Below are positions 9,245 to 16,941 of a stretch of DNA of 64,000 bases, in pieces (within the stretch, counting starts at the first letter, position 1; the number at the start of each line of letters is the position of its first letter). The translations under genes were made by a program, and so were the position numbers. The DNA is taken from contig JAURPI010000013.1 of NCBI GenBank assembly GCA_030835385.1, positions 1 to 64,000 of the forward strand. Direction: 5' to 3'. A model generated the notes under the pieces. That model was not told the origin of the DNA, ran no database searches, and saw only the letters and a program-made list of their open reading frames with translations. Source of the stretch: Alphaproteobacteria bacterium. Its GTDB lineage: Bacteria > Pseudomonadota > Alphaproteobacteria > Rhodospirillales > Rhodospirillaceae.

Positions 9245-9271
9245 CTGTCCTTCCCCCTTAAAACTGGGCCA
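9245..9271 (+). repeat. Candidate insertion-sequence terminal repeat, right copy
   Basis: Same 27-bp sequence as 2391-2417 with one base changed (T to G near the end), in the same orientation. After the repeat the two loci diverge completely: no transposase start follows here, and a fragment of a glycan gene begins instead. It marks a junction where the 5' end of that gene was lost. Confidence 0.55.
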
Positions 9272-9960
9272 GAAGATATGCGCGTTCGGCAATGGGCCGC
9301 CTTTAGGCAAAGTCGATAGAGAGCTAGTTGAATTAGGCGACTCTATTCGGGCTGTTTGTAACTCAACGATTAGTGACCGTGAAGCCTTGCAGTTTTTAAA
9401 GCCGGAACTTCTGTTCTGTGGAGATCCTGTTCAACACTGTGGTGTCTCTATGTATGCAGGCCAGTTTCGGCAAGAGCTCGCTGCAACGTTGTCTGACTCT
9501 AGTCGCGTCCTTTTTACGCAACTGGGCTACGTACCATATTTCCAATCTGTAATACCGCCAGATTGCTACGACAGGATAATTGGGATCGGCAACGATAGAA
9601 GGTCAGAATTTAATCTTGATCTTGGATCGGAATTTTTGACCGCAGCAAAAGCAAATATGTTCACAATGCTTGTATTACCGGTCGTTTATACGATTTCCAA
9701 GGACATTTAAATATTCGGCTGCGATGGAATGTCATTTGCGGAATCCACTAAGCCTTGGTCGCACTCTGATGAAGATGACTATATGGGACGGATGTCCGTA
9801 ACTCATCGGGTCCTGGCAGCGAAAATACGAGGAAGAATATTGGTCATGCTGTCGAGACTTATCTGAACTTCTAGAATCAGCTGAGAGACAGGGACATAAC
9901 CTTAGAGTCCGCACTCCATCCTATGTCCCATCGTTAGCTAAGAGGTACGCGCCAATCTAG
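9272..9960 (+). pseudogene. Broken surface-glycan gene, MptE/DUF115-like
   Basis: The frame has no start: it opens directly after the IS-end-like repeat. It shows I-C-A-F-G-N-G-P, close to the FGNGPSL signature of MptE-like/DUF115 proteins found in capsule, flagellin-glycosylation and nonulosonate loci, and later I-F-G-C-D-G. It is interrupted by TAA at 9708-9710, directly before I-F-G-C-D-G, and by a frameshift near 9815-9828, after which another frame continues with a sensible C-terminus (YEEEYW ... KRYAPI) to TAG at 9958-9960. Three lesions make it a decayed gene. The family call is tentative; a nearby cytidylyltransferase fragment (12748) supports a lost glycan locus. Confidence 0.6.
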
Positions 9961-12614
9961 AGGTCTTGTTGGCCTATTGTTTTACTAACAATTTCTGCAA
10001 CGTCTTCGGATAATCCGTCCATGGACTGAATGCGCTTTATCTCCGTACGCATCAAGTTTTGACGTTCTAGCCCGTATCTTTTCCAGTTTTGAAAAGCCCC
10101 CGCTATGCGTGCAGCAGATTGGGGATTGAATTTGTCTATTTGTATGATTTGGTCGGCGATGAATTCGTACCCGCAACCTGTTTCATTGTGAAACCCTATA
10201 TGGTTGCCGAGTGCAAAAGTGCCTATGAGTGCCCTAATTCTGTTCGGGTTCTTGTCGTTGTATTTTGGGTGATCTAACAAGCTCTTGACGCGGGCAAGCG
10301 TATCTGGGCCAGAGTATGACGCCTCAAGAGTGAGCCACTTATCTAACACGAGTTCATTGTCTGAATATTTTTCCGCAAAAGCATCTAAGGCTTCTCGTCT
10401 ATAGTCTGAGGAGGTTTCATTTAGGCTGCTCAATGCGGCCAGCCGGTCTGTCATGTTGCCTGCGCTTTGAAATTGCGTAAAGGCCAACCGCAAGCTGGCA
10501 TCTATTCCACTGCAAACCATATAGTCCAAAGCCGTATTCTTTAGAGACCTTAGTCCAGCATCTAGGGCCGAAGGGGAGAAGGGGCCATCAAACTTACATT
10601 CTTCATATAACCTCGAGAACTGATCAAAGAACGTGTTCCCGAGTCTTTGTATGAGCCACCGCCTCGCTTTGTGAATGGCAACTGGATCAACAGGAGTGTC
10701 AAGCTGAGCAAGCACGTTCTCTGTCGGCAATGAAAGCAGCAATGCAGCTGTAGATGGATCCGCAATCGCATTACCCAATAGTTTGTCGAAAGCCTCTTCA
10801 ACGGTGACCAGGTCAGACTCAATCTCAAGCTTATTCACCATTTTTATTAGAGTTCTTGAGGTCAACTCCTGTGACGCCTGCCATCTCGAAACACTGTCTG
10901 GATCGTGAACCATTAGTGTAGCTAATTGGCTCATCGAAGTTTCATGATCGGTAAGAATTGGAGCAGTGAACCCACGATTTACAGATAGGGCTAGAGAAGA
11001 AGTAGATTCTGGGAACCCATCAAATTTCAACGTTATTTCCTGGGCTCGTAAGGACACAAGGTGAGTCTCTTGAGGCATGCTATCCAAATCAGCGCATATG
11101 GTTGGAAGACAGCCCAAATCTGCGTCGACAAAGCCCACTGCTACCGGAATGTGCATCGGCTTCTTACGATTTTGTCTAGGTGTATCTGGGCATGATTGTT
11201 TCAGAGTGAGTGAATACTGCTTTAGGTCGGCTTGGTAGGTTCCAGTGGCTTCAACACTTGGGGTTCCGGCTTGCTCATACCAAAGCAAGAACTGATCTAG
11301 GTCGCAACCTGACGCGTCGGACATGGCCGCCACAAATTCGTCGCACGTGACAGCAGTACCGTCGTGCCGCTTAAAGTAGAGATCCATTCCATCGCGAAAT
11401 TTGTCCTCACCGATTAGCGTGTGAATCATGCGCACAACCTCAGCGCCTTTCTCATATACTGTGTGTGTATAGAAGTTATTTATTTCAGCGTAACTATCAG
11501 GTCTAACTGAATGGGCGAGGGGGCCTGCGTCTTCCACAAACTGAGTGGTGATGAGCCTTTTTACGTCTTCCACCCTTTGAACGGAATATGACCTTTCATC
11601 CGCAGAGAATTGCTGGTCTCGAAAAACAGTAAGCCCTTCTTTTAGGCTTAGTTGAAACCAGTCACGGCAGGTTACACGGTTGCCAGTCCAGTTGTGGAAA
11701 TACTCGTGAGCTACAACGGATTCTATCCAGGCGTAGTCTGTATCTGTCGCGGTTTCCGGGTCTGCAAGAATGAATTTGTCATTGAAGATATTGAGCGACT
11801 TATTTTCCATCGCGCCCATATTGAAATCTGAAACCGCGACAATATTAAATTCGTTTAAATCGTACTCTAGGCCATACACTTGCTCATCCCATGCCATGGC
11901 GCGCTTGAGGGCATCCATGGCGTATCGGGCTCGTTCTTCTTTGCTAGGCTCGACATAAATGTTGAGAGCCACTGTCTTATTCGATGCTGTGGTAAATGAA
12001 TCGGACAGGCGGCCGAGTTGCCCAGCAACTAGGGCAAACAGATAGCAAGGCTTAGGAAAAGGGTCTGACCAAACAGCATAGTGACGATTTCCTTCCATTG
12101 ATCCCTGCTCTGTGCAGTTGCCGTTCGAAAGCAAAACGGGATAAAGGTCGCTGTCGGCAATAATTGTGACGTTGAAAGCTGCCAATACATCTGGTCGATC
12201 CAGAAAATATGTAATTCTTCTAAATCCTTCTGCTTCACACTGGGTGCAGAATCTCCCACTAGATAAATATAATCCTTCCAATGCTTTATTGGATCCCGGA
12301 TCAAGTTCTGTATGGACCGTCAATTCAAATTCTTCGGGCAAGTTACGAAGAGTCAAAGATGTCTCGGTTAATGTAAATTCGGAATCATTTACCTCATTTC
12401 CGTTTATCTCGATCCCAATGAACGTCAGGTCTTCCCCATCGAGGACAATGGCCTTGTCCTGACCGCGTGAAGCTGGGTTTCGTCTGAATCTGCTAGTCGC
12501 GGTGACCTTCGTTCTTATTGGATCTAAGTCGAAAACGAGGTCAATGGTGTCGATCAGATGCGAAGGAGGGGTGTAATCTTTTAAGTAGATTGGCGATATG
12601 TGGGTGTCTGGCAT
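9957..12614 (-). CDS. pepN: Aminopeptidase N (M1 zinc metallopeptidase)
   Basis: 885 residues, the length of PepN-type alanyl aminopeptidases, which remove N-terminal residues from peptides in the cytoplasm. The exopeptidase motif GAMEN is at residues 267-271 and the zinc site HEYFHN-x(18)-E is at residues 303-326 (H303, H307, E326). The start at 12612-12614 is chosen over an upstream GTG (12647) because the family N-terminus begins near here and an AAGGA lies upstream. The stop codon overlaps the end of the glycan pseudogene on the other strand. It is an intact housekeeping gene between two glycan-gene remnants. Confidence 0.95.
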   Translation of the reverse strand: MPDTHISPIYLKDYTPPSHLIDTIDLVFDLDPIRTKVTATSRFRRNPASRGQDKAIVLDGEDLTFIGIEINGNEVNDSEFTLTETSLTLRNLPEEFELTVHTELDPGSNKALEGLYLSSGRFCTQCEAEGFRRITYFLDRPDVLAAFNVTIIADSDLYPVLLSNGNCTEQGSMEGNRHYAVWSDPFPKPCYLFALVAGQLGRLSDSFTTASNKTVALNIYVEPSKEERARYAMDALKRAMAWDEQVYGLEYDLNEFNIVAVSDFNMGAMENKSLNIFNDKFILADPETATDTDYAWIESVVAHEYFHNWTGNRVTCRDWFQLSLKEGLTVFRDQQFSADERSYSVQRVEDVKRLITTQFVEDAGPLAHSVRPDSYAEINNFYTHTVYEKGAEVVRMIHTLIGEDKFRDGMDLYFKRHDGTAVTCDEFVAAMSDASGCDLDQFLLWYEQAGTPSVEATGTYQADLKQYSLTLKQSCPDTPRQNRKKPMHIPVAVGFVDADLGCLPTICADLDSMPQETHLVSLRAQEITLKFDGFPESTSSLALSVNRGFTAPILTDHETSMSQLATLMVHDPDSVSRWQASQELTSRTLIKMVNKLEIESDLVTVEEAFDKLLGNAIADPSTAALLLSLPTENVLAQLDTPVDPVAIHKARRWLIQRLGNTFFDQFSRLYEECKFDGPFSPSALDAGLRSLKNTALDYMVCSGIDASLRLAFTQFQSAGNMTDRLAALSSLNETSSDYRREALDAFAEKYSDNELVLDKWLTLEASYSGPDTLARVKSLLDHPKYNDKNPNRIRALIGTFALGNHIGFHNETGCGYEFIADQIIQIDKFNPQSAARIAGAFQNWKRYGLERQNLMRTEIKRIQSMDGLSEDVAEIVSKTIGQQDL

Positions 12615-12747
12615 GCTGAACCGGTGTCCTTCTTGGCAGAAAAGCACTGTACACAGGACGCGACCTAATTCCGCCTACATTCACAAGGTTTTCTTAATGA
12701 GTACGATATAATACTTTTACAATGTCTCGCGTAAGGGGAGGGGGGCA

Positions 12748-12948
12748 ATGCGGGTTGTAGCCTTCGTGCCAGCAAAGGGCCAGAGCGACCGGATCGCCAA
12801 CAAGAACACGGCGATTCTAGATGGCGAGCATTTATTTAAGCGGAAACTTCGTTAGTTGCTTAATTGTGACCTGATAGATGATGTCTATCTGGACACTGAA
12901 TCTACCGAGTTGATTGAGTTGGCATCTGACCTATATGCTGTGTTTTAG
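12748..12948 (+). pseudogene. Acylneuraminate/nonulosonate cytidylyltransferase fragment
   Basis: Starts with ATG after GGGGAGGGGGG. The first 35 codons contain A-F-V-P-A-K-G-Q-S-D-R-I-A-N-K-N, the nucleotide-binding signature of CMP-sugar (NeuA-type) cytidylyltransferases (usual form VPAKGxSxRxxxKN). TAG at 12853-12855 interrupts the frame where a glutamine codon would be natural, and translation then continues in frame (D-D-V-Y-L-D-T-E-S) to a second stop at 12946-12948. The remaining two thirds of the gene is missing. These enzymes activate sialic, legionaminic or pseudaminic acids for surface glycans, which fits the decayed gene at 9272. Confidence 0.7.
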
Positions 12949-13028
12949 CTCGTAGACGAGACAGAAAATTTGAGACGACAGGAATTTTCACGTCTGAAAT
13001 ATCTCACGTCTGTTTTCTAGTAATTAAT

Positions 13029-13731
13029 CTAGACTCGGCCAAAAGGAACGCGTCGAACAACTCGCATGGCTTGGTCTGGGGAAGGCTTCCTGCAAATCAC
13101 CACTTCATTAATCACGAGTGGTTTGCCGATAAAATCTTTGCATTGTTTTGCAGCAGCAGCCATAGCCAAATCACGCTCAGGTTCGTCCACTATTCTCCCC
13201 GTCAAAGTGATGTGGAAGCGGAACTCTTCAAGAATGTAAGGATAACCGCAATTTTCTAACATCTGGTCTTGATGCACCGTGAGTTTGGCTTGTCGGTATA
13301 AAGCGAGTTCTTTCGCAGTTCTGTGCGCACGAAATCCGTCGACAGCGCGAACACAATCACTCGCCATATTTTCAAGTTGAACAGATGAAGCGATTGGTGA
13401 CAGAGCCAGAAATTTGCCAATGCACACTATCTCGAGTGGCAGGGATTTCAAATGGTGTCATGCCTCGTGCAAATAAATCTGTCGCCCTAATTAAACCGTC
13501 CAGCGTTACTCTTGGCGCCAGACTGAACGGCGGTTTAAGGGGTGCGTGAAATCCATATGGCTGCGGATCAGAGACGTGCTGCCGGCGACACTCGTCAGAT
13601 AAGCCGATGACGGTCTTTAAAGGATGAGGAGAGCCTGTCTCAATATCTAGACCAAACCATTCTCTGCCAAAATTAGCTAAATCGCTATCTTTTGGGGGGA
13701 CGTAATAAATTGCGAACCGCGCTAAGGACAT
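13029..13731 (-). pseudogene. DUF1045 2H-phosphoesterase-like protein, frameshifted
   Basis: Two overlapping minus-strand frames make one DUF1045 protein. The first (start 13731) runs from M-S-L-A-R-F-A-I-Y-Y-V to M-T-P-F-E-I-P and carries GFHAPLKPPF, the first H-x-[TP] motif; the second continues from P-L-E-I-V-C-I-G-K-F and carries FRFHITLTGR, the second motif. A single-base shift near 13440 would join them into about 230 residues, the normal length. DUF1045 proteins are often annotated as putative phosphonate-metabolism proteins. Either the gene is inactivated or the base is a sequencing or assembly error. No other phosphonate genes are nearby. Confidence 0.75.
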
Positions 13732-13891
13732 TCAAACTATTCCTCCCCAAGCGGGTCGTTCGTCTGACTCCGATGGCTCGCGGTCAAGCTTAGTGTTTTT
13801 TTGCTGATATCTGCCAATTGCCAAACATAGTGCCTCGAAAACGTTACAACAGCCTTAAGCGATTATGCAATTAATAGCTGTATTTAGGTGC

Positions 13892-14899
13892 TTACGCCGC
13901 TATCTGGTCCTGTCCAACATAGTCTAAGGCTTCCCGGATAACGGCTGTGCTTGCGCCTTCTCGAACGGATTGGGTGCTTAGATGGCGTCGCCATCCCCTA
14001 GCGCCAGGGCAACCGTGAAATAGTCCGAGTATGTGACGGGTCATATGATGTAGCGGGGTTCCAGAATCACGCTCCCTGTCACAGTAGGGTATGTATTTTT
14101 CCACGATTTCAGTGCGGGTTAACTGGTTTGCGGTGGAGCCAAAAATCAGTTGATCGACACAATCCAAGGTATAGGGCAATTCATATGCCGCTCTGCCAAG
14201 CATTACACCGTCCACAAAATCTAGATGAGACGCGCATTCTTCGAGCGTTATGATCCCGCCATTGATGACGATAGAGGTGTTAGGGAAAGTTCGCTTCAGC
14301 TCGTATACCCGAGGATAGTCGAGTGGCGGAATATCTCTGTTTTCCTTAGGACTCAGGCCTTTTAGCCAGGCCTTCCTGGCATGGACGATAATTGTTCGGC
14401 AGCCCGCTTCAATTATGCCTGAAACGAATTGGTCGAGTGGCTCTCCCACGTCCATATCGTCGATGCCGATACGGCATTTCACGGTAACGGGTACTGAGCA
14501 CGCTTCAGTCATCGCAGCCACAGATTCAGCCACAAGTTTAGGTTCTGCCATGAGGCATGCACCAAAGTGTCCGCTGGAAACCCGGTCACTTGGGCACCCA
14601 ACGTTCAGGTTGATTTCGTCATATCCCCATTCTTCTCCAATGGCAGCCGCTTTAGCCAAAATTTTAGGGTCAGACCCTCCCAATTGCACTGCGACGGGAT
14701 GTTCCGTTGAATCAAAAGATAGGAAACGCTCAGGGTCTCCATATATCAGCGCATAGGCTGTCACCATTTCCGTGTAAAGGCGGGCATCTTTGCTTATTAG
14801 ACGCAGAAAATACCGTGCATGGCGATCGGTCCAGGCCATCATTGGCGCGACACAGAAGCGGTGAGGATTCCAACTTTGGCCAATTTCAGTATTTGGCAT
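13892..14899 (-). CDS. dusA: tRNA-dihydrouridine synthase DusA
   Basis: 335 residues, the size of DusA, an FMN enzyme that reduces uridines in the D-loop of tRNAs using NADPH. Landmarks are the N-terminal APMMAWTDRHARYF block, the catalytic cysteine in NLNVGCPSDRV, VTVKCRIGIDD and the FMN phosphate-binding INGGI. The C-terminal HILGLFHGCPGAR block is characteristic of DusA rather than DusB or DusC. It faces away from the SOS-type small gene at 15030; the shared 130-bp gap carries the LexA boxes, but these sit closer to the small gene's promoter. Confidence 0.95.
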   Translation of the reverse strand: MPNTEIGQSWNPHRFCVAPMMAWTDRHARYFLRLISKDARLYTEMVTAYALIYGDPERFLSFDSTEHPVAVQLGGSDPKILAKAAAIGEEWGYDEINLNVGCPSDRVSSGHFGACLMAEPKLVAESVAAMTEACSVPVTVKCRIGIDDMDVGEPLDQFVSGIIEAGCRTIIVHARKAWLKGLSPKENRDIPPLDYPRVYELKRTFPNTSIVINGGIITLEECASHLDFVDGVMLGRAAYELPYTLDCVDQLIFGSTANQLTRTEIVEKYIPYCDRERDSGTPLHHMTRHILGLFHGCPGARGWRRHLSTQSVREGASTAVIREALDYVGQDQIAA

Positions 14900-14957
14900 T
14901 CTTCTGGACCGATTAATTGAGGCTGATAGTGGGTGGTCCTACCTCTATTGAGATGGG

Positions 14958-14989
14958 TTGACAATATGTTCTTTAAATGTTCTTATCCT
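14958..14989 (+). promoter_or_regulatory. Putative sigma-70 promoter of the 32-residue gene
   Basis: A perfect -35 hexamer TTGACA lies at 14958-14963. A -10-like element is either TCTTAT (14981-14986, 17-bp spacer) or TATCCT (14984-14989, 20-bp spacer). The first LexA box falls in the spacer, where bound repressor would block RNA polymerase. Confidence 0.55.
14968..14982 (+). promoter_or_regulatory. LexA/SOS box 1 (GTTC-N7-GTTC)
   Basis: GTTC, seven bases (TTTAAAT), GTTC: an exact match to the direct-repeat operator established for alphaproteobacterial LexA. It lies within the spacer of the TTGACA promoter, 47 bp before the ATG at 15030. Confidence 0.7.
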
Positions 14990-14996
14990 AAGAATA

Positions 14997-15011
14997 GAAC
15001 ATAACATGAAC
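14997..15011 (-). promoter_or_regulatory. LexA/SOS box 2 (GAAC-N7-GAAC)
   Basis: GAAC, seven bases (ATAACAT), GAAC: the same operator read on the other strand, 14 bp after box 1 and just before the ribosome binding site GGAGGG (15018-15023). Two exact operators in 44 bp are unlikely by chance and imply tight SOS repression. Confidence 0.7.
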
Positions 15012-15029
15012 AATATTGGAGGGTGTGAC

Positions 15030-15128
15030 ATGGACGCGTCCCGTTATCTCAAAGATTCCCTGGCCTTGCTTGGTCTATTCGGTGTTATTTATTTGTGGTC
15101 AGTCGTCGCTTACGCTTTACAGGTCTAA
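15030..15128 (+). CDS. 32-residue single-pass membrane protein, SOS-controlled (SidA-like in architecture)
   Basis: A 33-codon frame with ATG at 15030, an excellent GGAGGG ribosome binding site six bases upstream, and TAA at 15126-15128. The product has a short charged N-terminus (MDASRYLKDS) and then one hydrophobic helix covering most of the rest (about residues 11-31, with L-G-L-F-G-V-I-Y-L-W core), so it should be an inner-membrane peptide. Two LexA boxes and a TTGACA promoter lie upstream. In Caulobacter, SidA is a 29-residue SOS-induced membrane peptide that inhibits cell division; this gene matches in size, topology and regulation. Sequence homology is not claimed. A TisB-like depolarising toxin is the alternative. 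Confidence 0.65.
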   Translation: MDASRYLKDSLALLGLFGVIYLWSVVAYALQV

Positions 15129-15625
15129 TGGCGCTCTTTTGAGCTAAATGTTCCTGTTTCCCGGCGTATATGGTCGGGGTCAAATAGCCCATCGACGTTT
15201 AAAGGGGTTGCGGCAGCGGCTGCCATCAGCCCCTTATCGATCCTAAGCCGGTTTTTTCGGTCGAAGCTAAAAAGGGGCCTAGCCCATGGGTTTTTGGCCA
15301 TAAGTTGGTATAGGGCCAGCATCCTAAAGCAGATGGATAAGCCCTTGATAGTTGCCAGATTAAAAGTGCGATGAATTGCTGTAGCCCAGCAATGGGCGTC
15401 AAAATCATCGAATCTTACTTGAATAGAAGCGCCCTTTTCGTCACGGAAAAAGACCCCATCCGGGTCATTTTCGCCCATTTTTATGCCCATTTCGGCCGCT
15501 TTACTTGCCGTCTCCCAGGCCCTGCTGATGTCTGATAAGCCAACCGGTGGGAGTTCTTGAGCTGGGAATGGCGCGCAGACCATTGTGCTGCCATCCGGTA
15601 GCCGTTTTAAATCAAGGGGTTCCAT
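15125..15625 (-). CDS. Hypothetical protein
   Basis: 166 residues, no signal peptide and no clear transmembrane helix. The sequence has a regular soluble composition (for example DGSTMVCAPFP near the N-terminus and FSFDRKNRLRIDKG near the C-terminus) and I do not recognise a family. The last bases of its frame overlap the stop of the convergent 32-residue gene. The ribosome binding site is weak. It looks like a real gene because it is a long frame with a consistent composition and no better frame opposite, but function is unknown. Confidence 0.6.
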   Translation of the reverse strand: MEPLDLKRLPDGSTMVCAPFPAQELPPVGLSDISRAWETASKAAEMGIKMGENDPDGVFFRDEKGASIQVRFDDFDAHCWATAIHRTFNLATIKGLSICFRMLALYQLMAKNPWARPLFSFDRKNRLRIDKGLMAAAAATPLNVDGLFDPDHIRRETGTFSSKERH

Positions 15626-15773
15626 AGATAAATCTTAGTGCGTCCTGTGGTGTCGTTGAAGTGTATTGTGGTGGATCAAAGCCGCAGAAATATTGACATT
15701 TCGCCCTTCAATCGCCTATCAACTTAAGGGAGAAAACCATAAAAACTTCTGTGCTTAATAGGTAACAAAAGAC

Positions 15774-16178
15774 ATGAGTACGGCCTTAGTCTCATCGACT
15801 ACGCTGGCACCAGCCAAAGCGCGGGTCTCTTCCGTTCGCGTTGGTGACGCGACATCTTTTGCCTATGTCGACGCCTTAGGTAACTCCGCTGGTGCTAGAC
15901 CAGGTGATCAATCTGTTCGTTATGATGAACGGTGGTCAGATTTACAGCAGCATGAGCAACCCGGATATGGTCAGCAAAAAGATCGAACCGTTAGGTTTGG
16001 CGGTGTTTTTGTATCTCGAGAAGTCGGAACCGCAATGATGCAGGCATAGGCGCAAGCGTCTCAGCCCCAGTCAGCTTCTGTCCCACAAGCTGAAAAACAA
16101 ATTCGAATATACGAATTTAATCAGTCTCTCGTGGGAACGCCTCAAGCGTCAAAAGACGTTGGTGTCGCGCGCTTTTAA
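15774..16178 (+). pseudogene. Hypothetical protein interrupted by an in-frame amber codon
   Basis: The frame from ATG 15774 reaches TAG at 16047-16049 after 91 codons, in the context M-Q-A-(TAG)-A-Q-A. It stays open in the same frame for 42 more codons (Q-I-R-I-Y-E-F-N-Q-S-L-V-G-T) to TAA at 16176-16178. The glutamine-rich, low-complexity composition is the same on both sides of the TAG, so the amber most likely arose from CAG. TAG is an ordinary stop elsewhere in the window (for example at 32978-32980 and 38711-38713), so recoding is not indicated. Family not recognised. Confidence 0.5.
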
Positions 16179-16200
16179 CCCGTTTCACTAAACTTTGTCT

Positions 16201-16554
16201 TTAACGCGACCAGGTGCCAGTCGGACTCAAGACGTACCATCCGTTAGACCGAGCTTTTCCCATTAGTTTTTCGCCAGCGATCGCTTGCACGGCTTCAATA
16301 GGAGCCCGGTCTTTTGCTGCGAGTTCTCTATAGCTACTGAGTCTGGCTGCGTTTATTTGGGCAACAAGCGTCGCAATATTGGGCGTCGCGGTCGATGAAA
16401 CGGCTGCGACTAGCCCATCAGGTCTCTCGCCAACCAGGCCTTGCGCCCTGGCTTCATCTAGGGTCGTTGCTAAAGCGGGGCTCGTTAAGCCGAGTCCACC
16501 CAGCAATACAGCTGAGACGAAAAATGATTTCGCGAATTTAAGAATGTGCGGCAT
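16201..16554 (-). CDS. ydbL: YdbL-family (DUF1318) periplasmic protein
   Basis: 117 residues with a Sec signal peptide (cleavage after SPALA) and a DUF1318 domain: the T-L-D-E-A-R-A-Q-G-L-V-G-E start, the I-N-A-A-R-L-S-S-Y-R-E-L-A core and the A-G-E-K-L-M tail are family-typical. In E. coli, YdbL acts with YnbE and YdbH in the envelope and is reported to control their assembly. It is third of the minus-strand operon ydbH-ynbE-ydbL, 26 bp after ynbE, the same order as in E. coli. Confidence 0.85.
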   Translation of the reverse strand: MPHILKFAKSFFVSAVLLGGLGLTSPALATTLDEARAQGLVGERPDGLVAAVSSTATPNIATLVAQINAARLSSYRELAAKDRAPIEAVQAIAGEKLMGKARSNGWYVLSPTGTWSR

Positions 16555-16580
16555 AGCTCAACTCCTTTAGCTACGCGTTG

Positions 16581-16811
16581 TTAAAAAATGTCCGGATTTT
16601 CTGAAAGTAAGTCTTCAACATCTTTTTCAACCTTAATCCGAACTTCCTGTTCGATCTTTATGTTGAGATTGATGACGATCGGTTTGTCGGGAGCTTCGAC
16701 CTTAACGGTCGGCGAACACGCAGTAATTCCCAGCGTAACCAACCCTAATATTATGGGTAATCTTACGTACGTATTACGAAGAGGGTTGAGAGCATTTCTG
16801 GATTCAGACAT
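16581..16811 (-). CDS. ynbE: YnbE-family outer-membrane lipoprotein
   Basis: 76 residues. A lipoprotein signal peptide ends in the lipobox I-T-A-C (cysteine at residue 32), and the mature part contains I-V-I-N-L-N-I-K-I-E-Q-E-V-R-I-K, the repeated beta-strand pattern of YnbE. In E. coli, YnbE multimers are proposed to extend the beta-groove of YdbH to the outer membrane. A GGAG ribosome binding site lies upstream. Position between ydbH and ydbL supports the call. Confidence 0.85.
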   Translation of the reverse strand: MSESRNALNPLRNTYVRLPIILGLVTLGITACSPTVKVEAPDKPIVINLNIKIEQEVRIKVEKDVEDLLSENPDIF

Positions 16812-16941
16812 TCATTGAGCTCCGTACCATTACAAAAGAGTCTTATCTGTATTTGGCTCAAGCGGCTTCGACAGCCATTTCAAACTCTAGTTCGCATGAT
16901 AATTGAGACAACGGTGTGGCGCCAGAAATACGCAGGACTTG

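Noticed and set aside
12960-13028. Imperfect hairpin after the cytidylyltransferase fragment
   Set aside because: Only a 5-bp uninterrupted stem (AGACG/CGTCT) with a long loop and no proper T-tract; too weak to call a terminator.
12853-16049. Possible amber (TAG) recoding as glutamine
   Set aside because: TAG is the natural stop of intact genes in the same window (NDUFS4-like, TonB receptor, pepN), so the interrupted frames are better explained by mutation or error.
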